Of a stretch of 64,000 nt of DNA, positions 44,095 through 57,185 are shown piece after piece. Source of the DNA: Hawksworthiomyces lignivorus (taxonomy: Eukaryota > Ascomycota > Sordariomycetes > Ophiostomatales > Ophiostomataceae); contig NTMA01000134.1 of NCBI GenBank assembly GCA_002917075.1, positions 1-64,000 of the forward strand, given 5' to 3'. Numbering within the stretch: position 1 is the first letter of the stretch; the number at the start of each line of letters is the position of its first letter. The notes under the pieces were generated by a model. That model did no database searches. It was not told where the DNA came from and was given only the letters and a program-made list of their open reading frames with translations. The position numbers were made by a program, and so were the translations under genes.

Positions 44095-47000
44095 AAATCA
44101 CGCTTGAATCCTCTAGTAGCGAATCAAGACGGGTATCTCATGTTGGCCATGATTGAAAGCCCGGGTCGCACGCAGTCGCTTTCTTTGTTCTCAAAGGGAA
44201 TTCCTGCAAATGTAGAAGATCCTCTTTCTCTCCGCTCATGTGTGTAACTAAGAGCGTACTATGGACTATGGCATGCTAGTGTTGGTGTTTATGACTGGAC
44301 AAGTCTCTGCTTCAGCTACAGCGTTAAGACGCCGTTCAACCGGAAGGCTCTCGGGTCGGGTGCTTGAGTCTGCCTATGGATAGTAGCTGCTTTTCATTTC
44401 TCGACAAGCGCATTGCGGTATTTCGTATTTGCTCGCTTTTTTTTTTATTTTTTAAAAAAAAAAAACATCTAGGGTAGACAAATGATGTAATTATTAAAAT
44501 GGTAGAATTCCAATACTCTTGCACTACACAATGTCAATGTTCAAATTCTATCCCCGCAATCTTTCTAATTAAAGTTACATGCTCTTTTCCTGCAGACGTT
44601 GGAAGATCGAACACTAGCCCGCATACCAACCATGGACGTTTCTCCGTACATACACACGCTGGAGAATTGTTTCACACAAGATTGGACTGCTTGGTAAATT
44701 TCTGTTTGCGAGTGGCTACGGTCATTGTCGTGTAAGATAAGAAGTCACGCCAGCGTATCGTGAGAGAATATGCCGTAATTATTGGAAGGAAATAAAAAAC
44801 TAAAGCGGTTGTGTGCCTTTGCACAGAGTCCTACTGCATGAACAAAGAATTATGTTCTTACCAGCGTCCATGGAAATATGACTACAATTCCTCGGCAGGA
44901 TGGCCTTAGTTAGAGGACAGTCATGTCACAAGAATAAAACGGGATGTCAGCATAGCGAGTAGCAATGGCTAACTATTTAGGACCTTATTCTGTGCCCATG
45001 CCAATAATGTGCCCTGTGTTTTGATTGTTTTATTTGGCCGAGAGTTATCGTTTCGACTCCTTCGTTAGTTCTGTATGAGTGTGACGCATTACAACATGCT
45101 CTCGCAAGTAAAACATGAAAGGCCTAGATTCTCCATTCTCTGTTTGTCTTATCATATAACAGGGAAACTATTGAATAAAGTACTGTATCTGTCTATTTAT
45201 CTTATCACTACTCTATATGTACATACATTTTTACAGTTCACAGTGGCGCTTTTGTGGATGCTTCGGCTCTCTGTGCAGATTTTATAATAAACAATGAGAT
45301 AATATTAGAAATGTGATTTCATATATTAAGTATTCTCGGTGATGCTACTCCACGACCGAAAAAAAATACTTTTTTTGCATTTGAGGTGATATGAGTTGAC
45401 CCTTAATACTCGTTAACGTCTGCCCTATCTCTTCATATGTTGCGCAAATGACGTTTACTGCACACTTGTTATAGCTCTTCTCATCTTAGCTTTTCGTAGC
45501 TCAATTGATACAGCTAACCGATATTATTGCCCATCTCGTTTGTTGTTCTTAGCAGAAATGCTATTGAAGCTCCCTTTCAACGAGACCTTACATAAAGGAA
45601 CAGCTTCAGAGGCACTGTGTAGGCCGAGATCATAGCTGCTCGATACGCACCAGCCAACCAGCCATTTTATCTCGCCATCCTCGCCCATATCCGCCATCTC
45701 AGGGACTGGCTACCATTGTTCTCATGCGTGGGCAACTCTTTTCTTTCTAATACCTGGCGTCTAGAATGAGAGCAGAGTTTCAACGAAGCATGCTTAGAAA
45801 ATCGAAATACTTGGAACAATATTCGCACATCTAAATCTCCTAGGAAGACATGTGAATTACGAATATGGAGCGCAGGTGTTCGTCTTTACCAGCCTCCATT
45901 CGGGGTAGGCTCTATTCTCATCTCGCTCTCGGCCCCTCTCTACTTCAGTGCAACTACCTCTGCCCCTCCCCGCCATCATCCTTAGACGCTTTTCTGGTTC
46001 AGATGGCACTGTTTCCCTTTTGCGTGTATCACGATTCAGGTCAAAGCGCACATCCCCAACACGACCCTACAAATTGTATCTTATGATACACTGTTGGGCC
46101 TACAAGCATGCGACTTCCCGCGTCTGACATGGGTTCTATTTTATTTCCCTTTTTATCCACCGTTTGAACATACTCTCTCTAGGACTCCGTTGCTCCCTCT
46201 CCTTCGTCCTCCACTAGCTCGCTATGCGTTCTTCTACTTTTTTGGTCAAGGCTCCTTGCGCCTCCTTGCGTTGTGTGTTGGCTGGGCTCAGGTCTCTTCC
46301 CTTGCATTCGTGGGTTGTCGAAAAAAAGAGGGATGTGTTGAACTTCCAGCCCGTCCCATTGCCACTACTCTTCCCTTTTTGATTCTTTTGCTATCCTCTT
46401 CTTATTTTCTCTGGCCACAAGGCTTTGCCTAAGCTAATCATTATAGAATCCTACCATTTTTAATCTAATATGTTGTATACATTTTAATCATATGCTTAGA
46501 TTTCTCAAGAGAGCACAAAGATTCCTTTTGTGTTTTGTGGCGGACTGACTGTTTCTCCAAATACCTTTTAAAGAGCGATCGTCATAGGGGATAAACCGGT
46601 GAAAATTTGCCACTATTTGTCCGAACTGCTGGGAATGTCGTCCAAATTGGCTCACAGCTAATAGAGTTAAATTACCTCGAGATCATCTAAATGTAAGCAT
46701 ATTAGAGAGAGCTTCTAGTGGAGTTCCTGCACTAAATCGGAACAACGTGGATACAAGAATCCGAGGCCGTTGAATATACATGATAGAGCTATGTGAGGAA
46801 TTTGTTTCTGTTTCAGTACATGTCACTGCCGGATTTTTTTTTCGTCGCACGGCTCCTTTTTGTTTTGATCAGTGCTCTTCTCCTGCATGCAAGTCTCCCG
46901 TAGGCACAAGTCCTGTGCCCCTAATGTTTTGCAGTAAGACACTGGAACGTTCTGCGGTGGGCAAAGAAGGAAGACGTCGAAACCTGATCGCCGAAGAGCC

Positions 47001-48549
47001 AAGAGAATCAGAGACAACTGGTAGAGCCAAGAGCTGACAGAATACAAAGAAGCAAGAAAAGAAGCCGGCGGGGCGCTCAAACAACTTTCCAGGCACAAAG
47101 CGTGCATATACAAACGGACGATTGGCTGCGGAGAGCAGTGGCATCGGCGTCTGACTATGCATGCACATGCAATGCATGCTGCACTTACACGCAATGAATT
47201 GCTCTTGCCGAGACAGCTGAAAAGGCAGTTCTTGCTTTTATTCTATTTTATTTTTAAAATTGCCGGAGCAGTTCGTTGCGGCGTACTTTCGGAGTCTATT
47301 CTGTCCATTGGATCTGCACGTACAGCATACGCTCGATTGCAGCTTGCCTACAGTGTTGGGCTAAGACACCGCATTATGTTTGATCGCGTACAGAAAGCCC
47401 TACATTCTTCGCATACACCGACGATTCACCATCTCGCTGATCGCAGATCGACCGGAGACGCTGCCTTCCTCTCGGGTTTTCCGCCGCCTTCGTTTCTCCT
47501 CCAAAGCGCCTCGCCGTACAGCACAAATTAAGCTTCCCTCTCACCCCGGCCGTTTCATACACGTCCCATTCCGGATTTCCCGCAATACTGTCTACGCGTC
47601 TGTATGTAGGTATATCTGTGCTGTGGGACATTGGACACCAGGTATGTACTGCTAGAATGGGGGATAGCGCCAACTGTTTGTGTGAGAGGGACCCGCCTAA
47701 ACGTTTTCTTTTATGATACTCTCCCCCTTGGATCTTGTTTCGCCGTTGCACATCTTCATTCCAGCCAGGTGTTATTATTACATTGCTCAGCCCATGGACG
47801 CATGTAGACGTGCCAAAAAGCGTGGCAGTTCACGTTGGTTCTGACAGAACCTGGTTGTCTCGTGTTAGAGAGGCATGGCTAGATGCTCCTTATTATTTTT
47901 TCTTCTCTGTTTCTGCTTTTGCTAGGATATGCTATCACGCAGCTTGCTGCGATGAACCAGACCCGTGTCTAGTTCCGTGACTGTCTTCTAATATGGCTCT
48001 GCATGCGTATGTTACAAAGACAGGACAAATTGCCCATCAAACACGACAGCGCTGGAAATTATACCCATCTCCTCCTAGAAGCATTGATGCACATTGACCT
48101 AGTGGTATGGATTTCTAGCATTTCTACTCTGTAATAAGCACGAGTGTCACAGGGAGCTAGAATATGAACACCTGCACGCTGCAAGAAACCAGAACGGTGC
48201 ACGACGGAAGCCTTTGCCGTGCAGTTGTGCTTGTACTCCCTTGGAACAAGTATAAAAGGAGGCCTGCAAAGGCGGTGACAGTGAAATAAGCAAACGCTGT
48301 ATGTGAAGGGGTAAAGAGCACTACTGAGTAATTACAAAGCAATTTCTGAACGAGCATAACGACCAATAAAAGGAAGAAAATACCGGACAGGAGAGAGCTC
48401 AGACACTTTTGCACGCTAGTTCCAAACAAGGGAAAGTGCCTCAGAGAATGCAAGGGGATGCTTGCTGGTGCATATTCCTGCTGTGCTATAATGGAGAGAT
48501 ACATAGATGGCCTGGGAAGGAACACCTGGAGAGTATGCAAAAAGAGTAA

Positions 48550-48572
48550 TTTTTTTTTTTTTTTTTTTTTTT
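48550..48572. repeat. poly-T tract (23 nt)
   Basis: An uninterrupted T run in intergenic DNA, one of several homopolymers of 18 nt or more in this window. Confidence 0.9.
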
Positions 48573-50635
48573 GGAGAGCGCTGCGCATATATCCGTATGG
48601 AGCTCTTTAATTGTTTTTACAAATTTGGGAAGGCGAGATGGACTGACAAATGGACCAAGAAAGGACAGGTCAAGTGTTGAGGCCGACCGCTTCTCGCTAC
48701 TGCGGCCACTGGTGAGAGCAGCTGGAGTTATACGCTCGTACGAGGACAGAATGCTCTTTCCCGTTTGATCGTTTGCCGTTCCCCCAGTCTGTCGAGAACG
48801 GCAAGAAGCAGTGTTCCGGGAAATGAATATATTGACATAGTGGCACAAACATAAACGATAGCGTTGTTGCATATCCCATAGGTTTATGTAGTACTCGTAC
48901 ATACGGACGCCAATAAGCCTATGTGATTCACTGCTACTGCTCATCAACGCGTTAACCAGATTTTCTCGTAATATACTGCGCTGTAGCACAGGGGAATTTG
49001 CAATCGCAGCAGCTGACAGCCATTGACCCATTCTCCTCTTCTGCCTCACAAATCGCGAAAACAAAAAAATAGGGGCAACGCCAATGAAAATGTCCTCCAC
49101 CTTTCACCACCCCTGTCCATGTTTGCTTTGACCCCTGTCTGCCCGCCCACCCACACCTCGTACAATGCACCCTTCTCTACCCCTGACCTGGCATTGAGTA
49201 AAATAACAGACTCAAAAGCGAAGCAAAAGAGGGAAAAGAAACCAACAGAGCTCTGACCCCGATGGAGAGACTCTGCCCCACCCTATTTCCCAGCACCCCG
49301 TTCAATGTTTCATTCTTTGCTGCATTTGGCGGTCGCGCCTTTTGCTTTTCTCATCTCCCCTTTTTGCCTCCCCCCGTTCTTCGTTTCTTCTCCCTGTCTC
49401 TCTTTGCCAGTCTCCTGGCAGTGTGCACGCCAATGCTTCAGCACCGACCGCTTAACAGGTGACCCATTATTGGCAGGGCCTGTCCCATCCCCTCCGAGCT
49501 AAACCAGCGCCTCCATGCCACATCCAGTGGAGGGCCGGAGGACGATAGGCTTGAACTACTCCGTACGATGCACTGCATTGCTAGGCCTCTGCTCTAAAGC
49601 ACCCTCCCCGTACTGTGCATGAGTATCTCGTTCCTGAAAATACAACCTCCAGACTTCCCTTGTTCGTGGGACCCGCATGTATATGCCGTACGCTGAATGG
49701 CGCACGATGTACATACATACTCGAACTGCTGCTCATCACTTCACAGCCTCAGCACTCCTCAGAGGAGGCATCTAACGCTTATATATTTGCACACGGTGCC
49801 TATGGGGCACAGATAGCTCCAGAGAGGACATATTCTGCTAGTGCTGTTGATCGGTAGTTCACTACCAAGACAAGCTCCCTCCGTCTTTCCATCTGTCGCG
49901 TTTTCCTAGGTATGGTCTGTATGTACGGCAAGGTCAAGTCCCTCACGTCCTTTGAACATCCGGCCTCGTTCCCACTCACCCTCCCCCCGGTCACCTAATC
50001 TTCCTCTATCCGACGTTGCTTATCCCCTTTCTGGTTGGGCTTTCGCTTCTTCTCCTTTTCCTCTATCTCTCTCCCTCTCCTGCTTCCCTTTTCTCTACCT
50101 CTTCTCCTCTTCCCTTTTCAACCTCCACCCTTTCATTCTCCCTTTCGCTTCTCTCTTTCTCCTTCCCCTTTCACTAACTCGAGGACAGCATCGCCAGCCT
50201 CGACAGCTTGCGTGCGTGTGAATGTTCCTGCAACGGACAAGCAGCTCTTGTGCTCTGTACCCGTCTGCAGCTTCTTTCTTGCTAGATCTTGCTGTGTCAA
50301 GATAACAAGAGAGGAATCTTGAGCTAGGCGCGTCTGCACCAGCTCTCTCTCAAACTAACTCAACCTTTACACTTGGACTTCTCCTTCGTTTACGGCGACA
50401 CTTCACTGTGCTCCTTTGCCACGACTTTTTTTTTTTCCCATTGCGTTGATTTCCCTCAAGTCTGTTAGTTGATCTCTAACGGACAATTCTTTTTTGACAT
50501 TCATATCCCTCTTCTATCAAATCCTGCTTTTTCGGCGTTGATCGTGTTGACACACGCAGCCAACCAAATTTCACCAATTCGAACGTACCTGGACAGCTAC
50601 ACTTTTTCACCAGCATCACTCCGAGAAACGGCAAT

Positions 50636-53600
50636 ATGGCTCCCTCTCTGAATGCCCATTCGTCTTTCACTAGACCTCGGACTAGTGACCGTGATGCTCG
50701 CCCGAGCACCCGCGATCAGGGCGACACGAACTTGATTATTCCGAGCCGCACATCGTCCCTGCACTCCCGTATCACGCAGCCAATCCCGTCTACGCTCAAC
50801 TCGAAGCCCCAGCAGCGTACTCCCAAGACCCTCACCCATGCTTACATGGTGTGCGGTGTCGGCCGTGAGCCTTCGCAGTGGGTGAAGGCGCCGTCGCCGG
50901 CCCAAGGCAAGATTGGTCATATGAAGGGTGCTGTAGGCCAATTTTGGCTGCCTGAGATCCTTGGTAGCAGCCCCCGCCTGGAGCAGGACAACGAAATTGC
51001 TCGGTCCCTGCATGCTGCGATGCGGGTAAGTCGTGGCATCTATTATTAGTAGAATATCTAGGTCACCTTACTAAATTTGGCTTTCTAGGCTTGCTTCCCT
51101 CACGATGTCGAGATTTGCACCGGCCGTAGCCAGCCGCACTGCGTCCACCACGCTTTCGTCCTCCAGCAGGACTCGTCCCACACACTGTACGGCATCTGCC
51201 TGCGCGTGTGGTCGCGCGCTGACGAGAAGCGTGCCGAGACGATCCGCGATCTTCGCAAGCGCACCGAGCCGGACTTTTATGACAACGCAGAGGAGACCTA
51301 CTGGATTCCCTACTGCCTTTCGTTCCTTTCCCGGTACCCGCTTTACAACCTTCTTGGTGACTACCTCCGTGGCATGTGGATTCATTGGAACAAGGCCACC
51401 AACCTTTTCCATGCCGAGGAGGTCTCGCGTATTCTGAGCTTCCCGGCTCCGCGCCTGAATGATCTCGTCCGCATCGATATGAAGGATTACGCCTTGTGCT
51501 ACCAGTTCCCCTCATCCCCTACTGGATTCCAGAACTTCGCCATGTGGCCGCTTTTCTGCTGCTTGTCAATCCCCAACATTGTTGGTGTGATTGAGGCAGC
51601 TGTCTCGCCCACTAGACGTATCATTTTCGTCAGCCATTACCCTGCTATGCTGACCATGGCTGCCGAGTCTGTGCGGTTCTGTGTCCGTGTCTATGAGTGG
51701 AGTGGCCTCTATGTACCTGTTGTCCACGCCCGGCACGCCAAGGAGCTGGTTCAGGAGCCTGGCCCCTATATTCTAGGTGTCACTGCCGAGTGCCGTACGC
51801 TTTTCACTGCGCCCACTGACGCGCTTGTCGTTGATCTGGACCGTAACTTTGTCCTCACGTCAAGCCCGCCGACGGCACTCACCCCTGGCCAGCGCAACAA
51901 GTTTGTGCAGCGCCTGACTCAGTCGCTCAACGGTGACGTGACTCCTTCGGGTGTGCCCCAGCACCTCCGCTCTGCTTACGGTGGTGGCAAGCTTGTCCCT
52001 GCTGGCCAGATCATCGTTATGCGCGGTGAGGTTGAGTCTATCCAGGACCCCGAGTGGTGGAACCAGGATTCTGTCATGGCCGTTATGGACCACGTCTGCG
52101 AGAAGATGGGCCGCAACTCTGGTCTCAAGGCCGTGTTCGGTGGCTCTGTCAAGAAGCCGCTGATGACTAAGGTGTCCATGCGCCATCTGAATGAGATTGT
52201 CCGGGAGCGCAACCAGTACTCGCGCGATGCCCTTGAGGCCTGGCAGGACTTCATCAACCTGAAGGGTCGCATGGACACCGAGCTCGCCAAGGTGACCAAG
52301 CGCAACAACTATCTTGTGGAAGAGCTGGAGAGCTGGAAGCAGCAGGTAAGTTTACATCCCTGGTTTTTTCCTTACACATTTTGAATTTTACATGCTTTTG
52401 GTTGCTGCTCGACGTCCTGTTCTTGTTTCGGAAGGAGCTCGACTTTTAACATATCTTCGCAAATAGTTCCTCAAATTCCAAGCTTTCGCCGAGCAGCTCA
52501 CCAAGGAGACACAAGATCTGAAGATCAAGATTGAGAACCACAAGCGCGAGAATCGCCGCCTTGCTGGCCTCCTTGATCAGCAGAAAGACGACAACGCTCG
52601 TCTCACTGTGCGTCTCACCGGCACCGAGAAGCAGCGCGATGATGCTCTGGAAGCCCTCGTGCTCCAGCAAGAAATTGCCGAAGAGCTCGAGCGCGAGCGG
52701 AAGCGGAACACCAAGGAGCTTTCCGCTCTGCAGCACACCAACGTCACGCTTGCACGCCAGCGTGATGAGGCCCGCCGTGTCGTGCTGCATCTGCGCAGCC
52801 TGATCGGCGGCCAGAGCCACCACATGGAGCACCTCATCGAGTCGCTCACCAAGCCCGATGACATCCTCGACGAGCTGGAGAACAGCTACGAGGAGGAGGA
52901 GATCGAGGGAACTCCCGAAGGTAGATCAATCTCAGCTTTGGCTCTTCTCCCAGTGCAGGAACATATGCTGACTTTTTCAGAAATCGAAGCTCGCCTCAAG
53001 ACCCAGGCCAGAGGTAGCAAGCGCTTCTCCGCCTCTAGCTTCAAGGACGTGGCTGACCGTCACCTCAAAGACAAAACAGATGCCATCGCGCACATTATCC
53101 GCAACATTGCAGAGCAGTGCCAGGCTGCCGTTGAGGGCCTGCAGCTGGCTCAGGATGCAGTTCTGGCTGAGGCGAACGGCTCGGCAGACAGCATCGATCG
53201 TCGTCGCCATCGCCCGACCTCTACTCAGAGCCTCCGCCGGAGCAGCAACCTGTCGACCGCTGCCCAGAGCGACGATGGCCGCTCCGCTATGTCCTCCGCT
53301 GCATCTGACGTAGGCGACGACAGCCTGCTCCACCCTGCATCGGGTCGCTCGTCGAGCATTCCGCCGACGCCTGATCTGATCCCCAACCGTGCTAGCACGT
53401 CCATGTCAATCGCCTCTACCACGGCCACCACTCCTGAGCGGTCGTCTCAGCAGTATGTCATCGGTCACGATGTCCCTACCAAGATTGTCGAGGACGAGGA
53501 CGAGTATTCCGAGGACCACAACAACAGCGATGTTGAGGCCATGCCCCAGGAGCCTGGCAGCATCGTCGGCAAGCACGCCGAGAGCCTCATCCACAGACCT

Positions 53601-53639
53601 TCCGGTGCACGCATCAGTGCTCTGGGAGGAACGCGCTGA
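50636..53639 (+). CDS. DENN-domain protein, probable Rab guanine-nucleotide exchange factor
   Basis: Exons 50636-51025, 51089-52345, 52467-52920 and 52981-53639 (introns 63, 121 and 60 bp) encode 919 residues. After a disordered head, the tripartite DENN module runs from about 65 to 540. The upstream part has THAYMVCGVGREPSQWVK and AEETYWIPYCLSFLSRYPLY; the central part has MWPLFCCLSIPNIVGVIEAA and RRIIFVSHYPAMLTMAAESV; the downstream part has YILGVTAECRT and VVDLDRNFVLT. A coiled coil follows (about 520-680), then a Ser-rich acidic tail. DENN proteins activate Rab GTPases in membrane traffic; which Rab is unknown. The 60-nt third intron has no stop and a length divisible by three, so retention would insert 20 residues without breaking the frame. 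The leader is CT-rich. Confidence 0.92.
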
Positions 53640-55297
53640 CTCAAAGATCGGCGCGGATGGGGCTGGTAGCGCAACCTCACTGCAGGCTCATTGCAGTGAG
53701 TTGAGGCGCCGGCTGTGTTTGTCTAATGACGTGTAATAAAATATGCTCGCAAAGAAACAAATAACAAAGTCAAGTCTCAAACTACGACAGCGATGAGGCG
53801 AAACCCAACTGAAAAGCACATGGGTTTGCTGTCGCACACTGCAGCTTTTGCCTTTTCTTTTCAAAAAATTCTTTTCTTACGCTCCTTTTTTGGTTATAAG
53901 TTTCTACTCTCAGCAACTCTGGCGTTTATATCTCCTTGCTCATTTCATTTTTTTTCTTGCGTCTCGATATCACCTTTCGTCTATTTCTTTCTTTTCGTTC
54001 CTTTATGAATCCTTTTATCTCCCATTTTGAAGTGGAAATTTTTGGGATGGAGTGTTCCTTATTATAGCTTTGTAGTTTCCTGTTTCCTGTTTCCTAAGTT
54101 TTTTTTTTATGTTTCTTGATGGAGAAAGTTTTGCGGTGGAGGACGACGTGGTATACGGTGAAAAAGAAGTGAGCGATAGCATCGGCCCTAAAGTTGAAGC
54201 GCGCTTGTGGATGGAGAGACCTGTGAGGCCTCTATTCAATGCTAAACATTTACATTTCTGACTTTTTGTGTTCCATGTGCAATTGTAATCAACGGTAGAT
54301 AGCGAGACTTTATTTGATACTTGTAGTTCTTGGACACCTGAATATGTAGGCGGCCTGCCGGATCGCACGAGGATACCTTGGGCCTCTTTTATGCTGAAGG
54401 CTGTGCAGTATACGTTCAAGGAGCAGGAGTAACTCTATTTCAACCTTTACTTCTTATGCCTGCTCTTCAGCCTCACAGAAATATAACATGGCCTTACCCG
54501 CTGGCCACCCATATTTCCCCCCCCTTGGCGCTGGTGCAGTAGAGACCGCAGTGGCGGGTGGCTGTGGGAGCGAATGAAAGTCTGGCCCTGCAAGCCACAC
54601 TGGAGCTGTTTTGCTGTGCTGTGATTGCTCCCACTTGCCCCATTTCGCCTTGGGTGGTCTTGTACAGTCCTACCATGCCTGGCCAGAACATCGTCTGAAG
54701 GTACTCCGTAGTGCTCATTGTGTGGACAGGATAGCCGACAATAAATCGCAATAAAAAAGGCGACATGAACTAAGCCAACCGGGGAAGGGGTTCCACTTGC
54801 GGCTGCATATTCTCGAGCGCCCACACTTCGCCCTCATTTTCAGCGTATTCTTGGCGCGCCCAAGACTCCTTGGTTTCCTCTTCTTTTCGTCCCTTGTAAT
54901 AGCGAGAGGCCAAGGGCTTTTGTAAATTCAGCTAGAGCAGTGATGAAAATGAATAGTACTCGTAAATTGGATAAGACGGGCCCCATAGACAGAAAGGTCC
55001 CGAGCAATATGCATTCTCCTCTTTCGCTGCTGTGAAAAGAGCGTTTGTCTTCAGCGTTTGTCTTTGTCATTTTCCTTACTGCCTTATCTTTACAGAGTTG
55101 ATACTCTATACCTTTTCATTCTTTGCTACTGTTTGTCAGGCCCTTTCTTATATTTACTTTCGATAGCAAGCTGCGTACCAGGCCAACTCTGCTGGTGTAT
55201 TGGCTCCAACTCTTCACGTTTTCCCACGGGCACGGGTCCGGAGGCGATTCCTGCTCTTTCCCTGCGTGCTCGGCTCTACTTACTCTGTTCACTCAAT
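53640..55297. other. intergenic, 3' of DENN gene and promoter of the membrane-protein gene
   Basis: These 1.7 kb separate two plus-strand genes. A TACTCCGTA motif lies at 54702-54710, and the strip 53840-54010 is T-rich. No supported gene is seen. Confidence 0.6.
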
Positions 55298-57185
55298 ATG
55301 GCGTTCGGAAAGGTAGTCGACAATGATAAAAGCACCAAGTTCTGGTGCAAGATGGGTCTGGTAGTCTCTTGGTTCGTCGGCATGGCAGCAATCGTCGGTG
55401 GCACCGTAGCCCTTTACCTGGAACTGCACAACGGTGCCATCTCCTATATCTTGCCGTCTACGCTTCGGGAGATTGTCCCTCTCGTGGCCAACATAGCAGG
55501 TGAGCCTGATCTGGCAGGGTGTCTACGGAGACAGAAATGAAAAAAAAGATGCTGACTGTCGGTGCTCGCGCCGCTCTTCACCAGTGACTCTTCTCAACGA
55601 CAGCATGGGATACATCCACACATGCTCCCTCAGGTGGTCCCTCCAGCGCGAGGGCAAGCTGGACTTTAACTCCAACCTGCGGCTGCTGACCAGCGCCCGC
55701 CGCAGCGCGCCCAACGCCTGGTATGCCAACATTGTGTACCTGGCAGGGATCGTGCTGGCCTACTCGTCGACGTCGCTGATCTTCCTCAGCCTCAACCCGG
55801 GCCTGGCCAGCGTCCTCGGCGACGCCGTAGACGAGTACACCGGCGACCTGGACGAGAACGAGATCCACATCAACGCGTACGCGCTCCTGACGTTTGGCGG
55901 CGGGCTGGTGCTGCAGGCGGCGATCGCGACGTGGGCGCTGTCGGCGACGGACATTCCGACGTGGAGCTGCAACCCGCTGGACGTGGTGCGGGAGTGCATG
56001 CACGAGAACGAGGGGCATCGGGTGACGCACCGGGTGGGGCGGTGCATGATGGGGGTGCACATGGCCAAGGAGGACGCCAAGAGCGTGCGGCCGACGACAC
56101 CGCAGCGGCCGATGATCACGGCGCACCACACGGTGTGGTGGGTGTTTGCGCTGCTGGTGGTGCTGCCGGTGGTGGGCGCGGGGTGGGGCGGGGTGGCGTA
56201 CGCGATGATCGCGCGGGGCGACAAGAACGGGGTGCTGGGGCGGTCGTGGGCGCTGCTGCCGCAGTTCTCGGGGACGATCAGCGGCAGCGGCAGCGGCAGC
56301 GGCGACTGCGGGCGGGCGGCGTCGTGCACGAGCGGCACGTCGGTGCTCAACGTGGGGTGGTCGGCGTACTCGAGCGCGGCGGGGTCGGTGGCGTCCATCT
56401 TTTACATCGCTGGCTTCCAGGCGGTGCTGACGCTGTCGCTGCACTGCGCGGAGCTGCTGGTCAACCTGTCGCGCGACGAGGCCGTGTACCGGCGGCTGGT
56501 GAGCGCGCGCGGCACCGACGGCCACACCAACGCGGTGCTGGCGGCGTGCACGTCGTGGCAGACGCTAACGCTATTCGCCTTCAAGGCGGCCGTGCACTGG
56601 CTGTTCGGCCTGGCCATCAACGTGTCGTACGGCGTCGGCATCAACATGTACCCGCCGCAGATCTTCTACTTCAGCGGCCTGTCGCTGGCCGTCGCGCTGT
56701 TCGGCGCGCTGCTGGCCTTCCGCCGCCACCGGGGCTACCTGCCGAGCGCCTTTGGCCACATCCAGACCGTCGCCGACGTCATCGACGAGTGGGCCGACTC
56801 GGGCTGCATGTTCTGGGGCCACAAGGCCGACGGCGACGGCGGCGGCGCCTCGCGCTACGCGCCCAGCTACGCCGGCACCAGCACCCACCGCCTCAGCCCG
56901 CCCAACCCGGACCGCTGGTACGGCGGCGCCCCGCGCCTCACGCGCGAGGAGATGATGTACCGCCTCGGCTACGCGCAGGGGGCCTCGCAGCAGGAGGTCC
57001 AGCAGCAGTGGCAGCACCAGCAGCAGCAGCCGTACCTTGGCGGCGGCGGCGGCGGCGGCGGGTTCCCATACAACAGCGGGAACCGGGCCAGCCACGCCAG
57101 CCTAGGCAGCGAGTACAGCGGCTACACCGCGTACAGCGCCGCCACCAACCAGAGCGCGCAGCCGCTCATGTACAACCGGTATTGA
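55298..57185 (+). CDS. multi-pass membrane protein, fungal family of unknown function
   Basis: Exons 55298-55499 and 55585-57185 (intron 85 bp, donor GTGAGC, acceptor CACCAG, phase 1) encode 600 residues starting MAFGKVVDNDKSTKFW. I count about seven hydrophobic helices: near 20-42, 90-115, 145-168, 228-255, 315-340, 370-390 and 405-425. The stretch TLLNDSMGYIHTCSLRWSLQREGKLDFNSNLRLLTSA before helix 2 and HIQTVADVIDEWADSG with CMFWGHK after the last helix recur in fungal membrane proteins without a known role. An extracellular or lumenal loop carries a Ser-Gly repeat and two Cys (about 275-295). The C-terminal tail is Gln/Gly/Tyr-rich with short polyQ and polyG runs encoded by CAG and GGC arrays. 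The second exon is extremely GC-ending, which opens long spurious frames on both strands. Confidence 0.87.

Larger units (their letters stand above)
43464..50635. other. gene-poor region (7.2 kb) between ABC transporter and DENN gene
   Basis: This region lies between two divergent genes. Apart from one doubtful small gene (43783-44094, minus), I see no supportable coding sequence. AT-rich strips occur at 45190-45400 and 46430-46520. There is a T23 run at 48550-48572 and a TACTCCGTA motif at 49557-49565. From about 49960 to the DENN start the DNA is pyrimidine-rich, as in a promoter and leader. A tRNA-like A-box near 45495 has no matching B-box. Confidence 0.5.

Noticed and set aside
45488..45570. 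tRNA-like A-box (TAGCTCAATTGAT)
   Set aside because: No B-box of the GGTTCRA type follows and no acceptor stem pairs.
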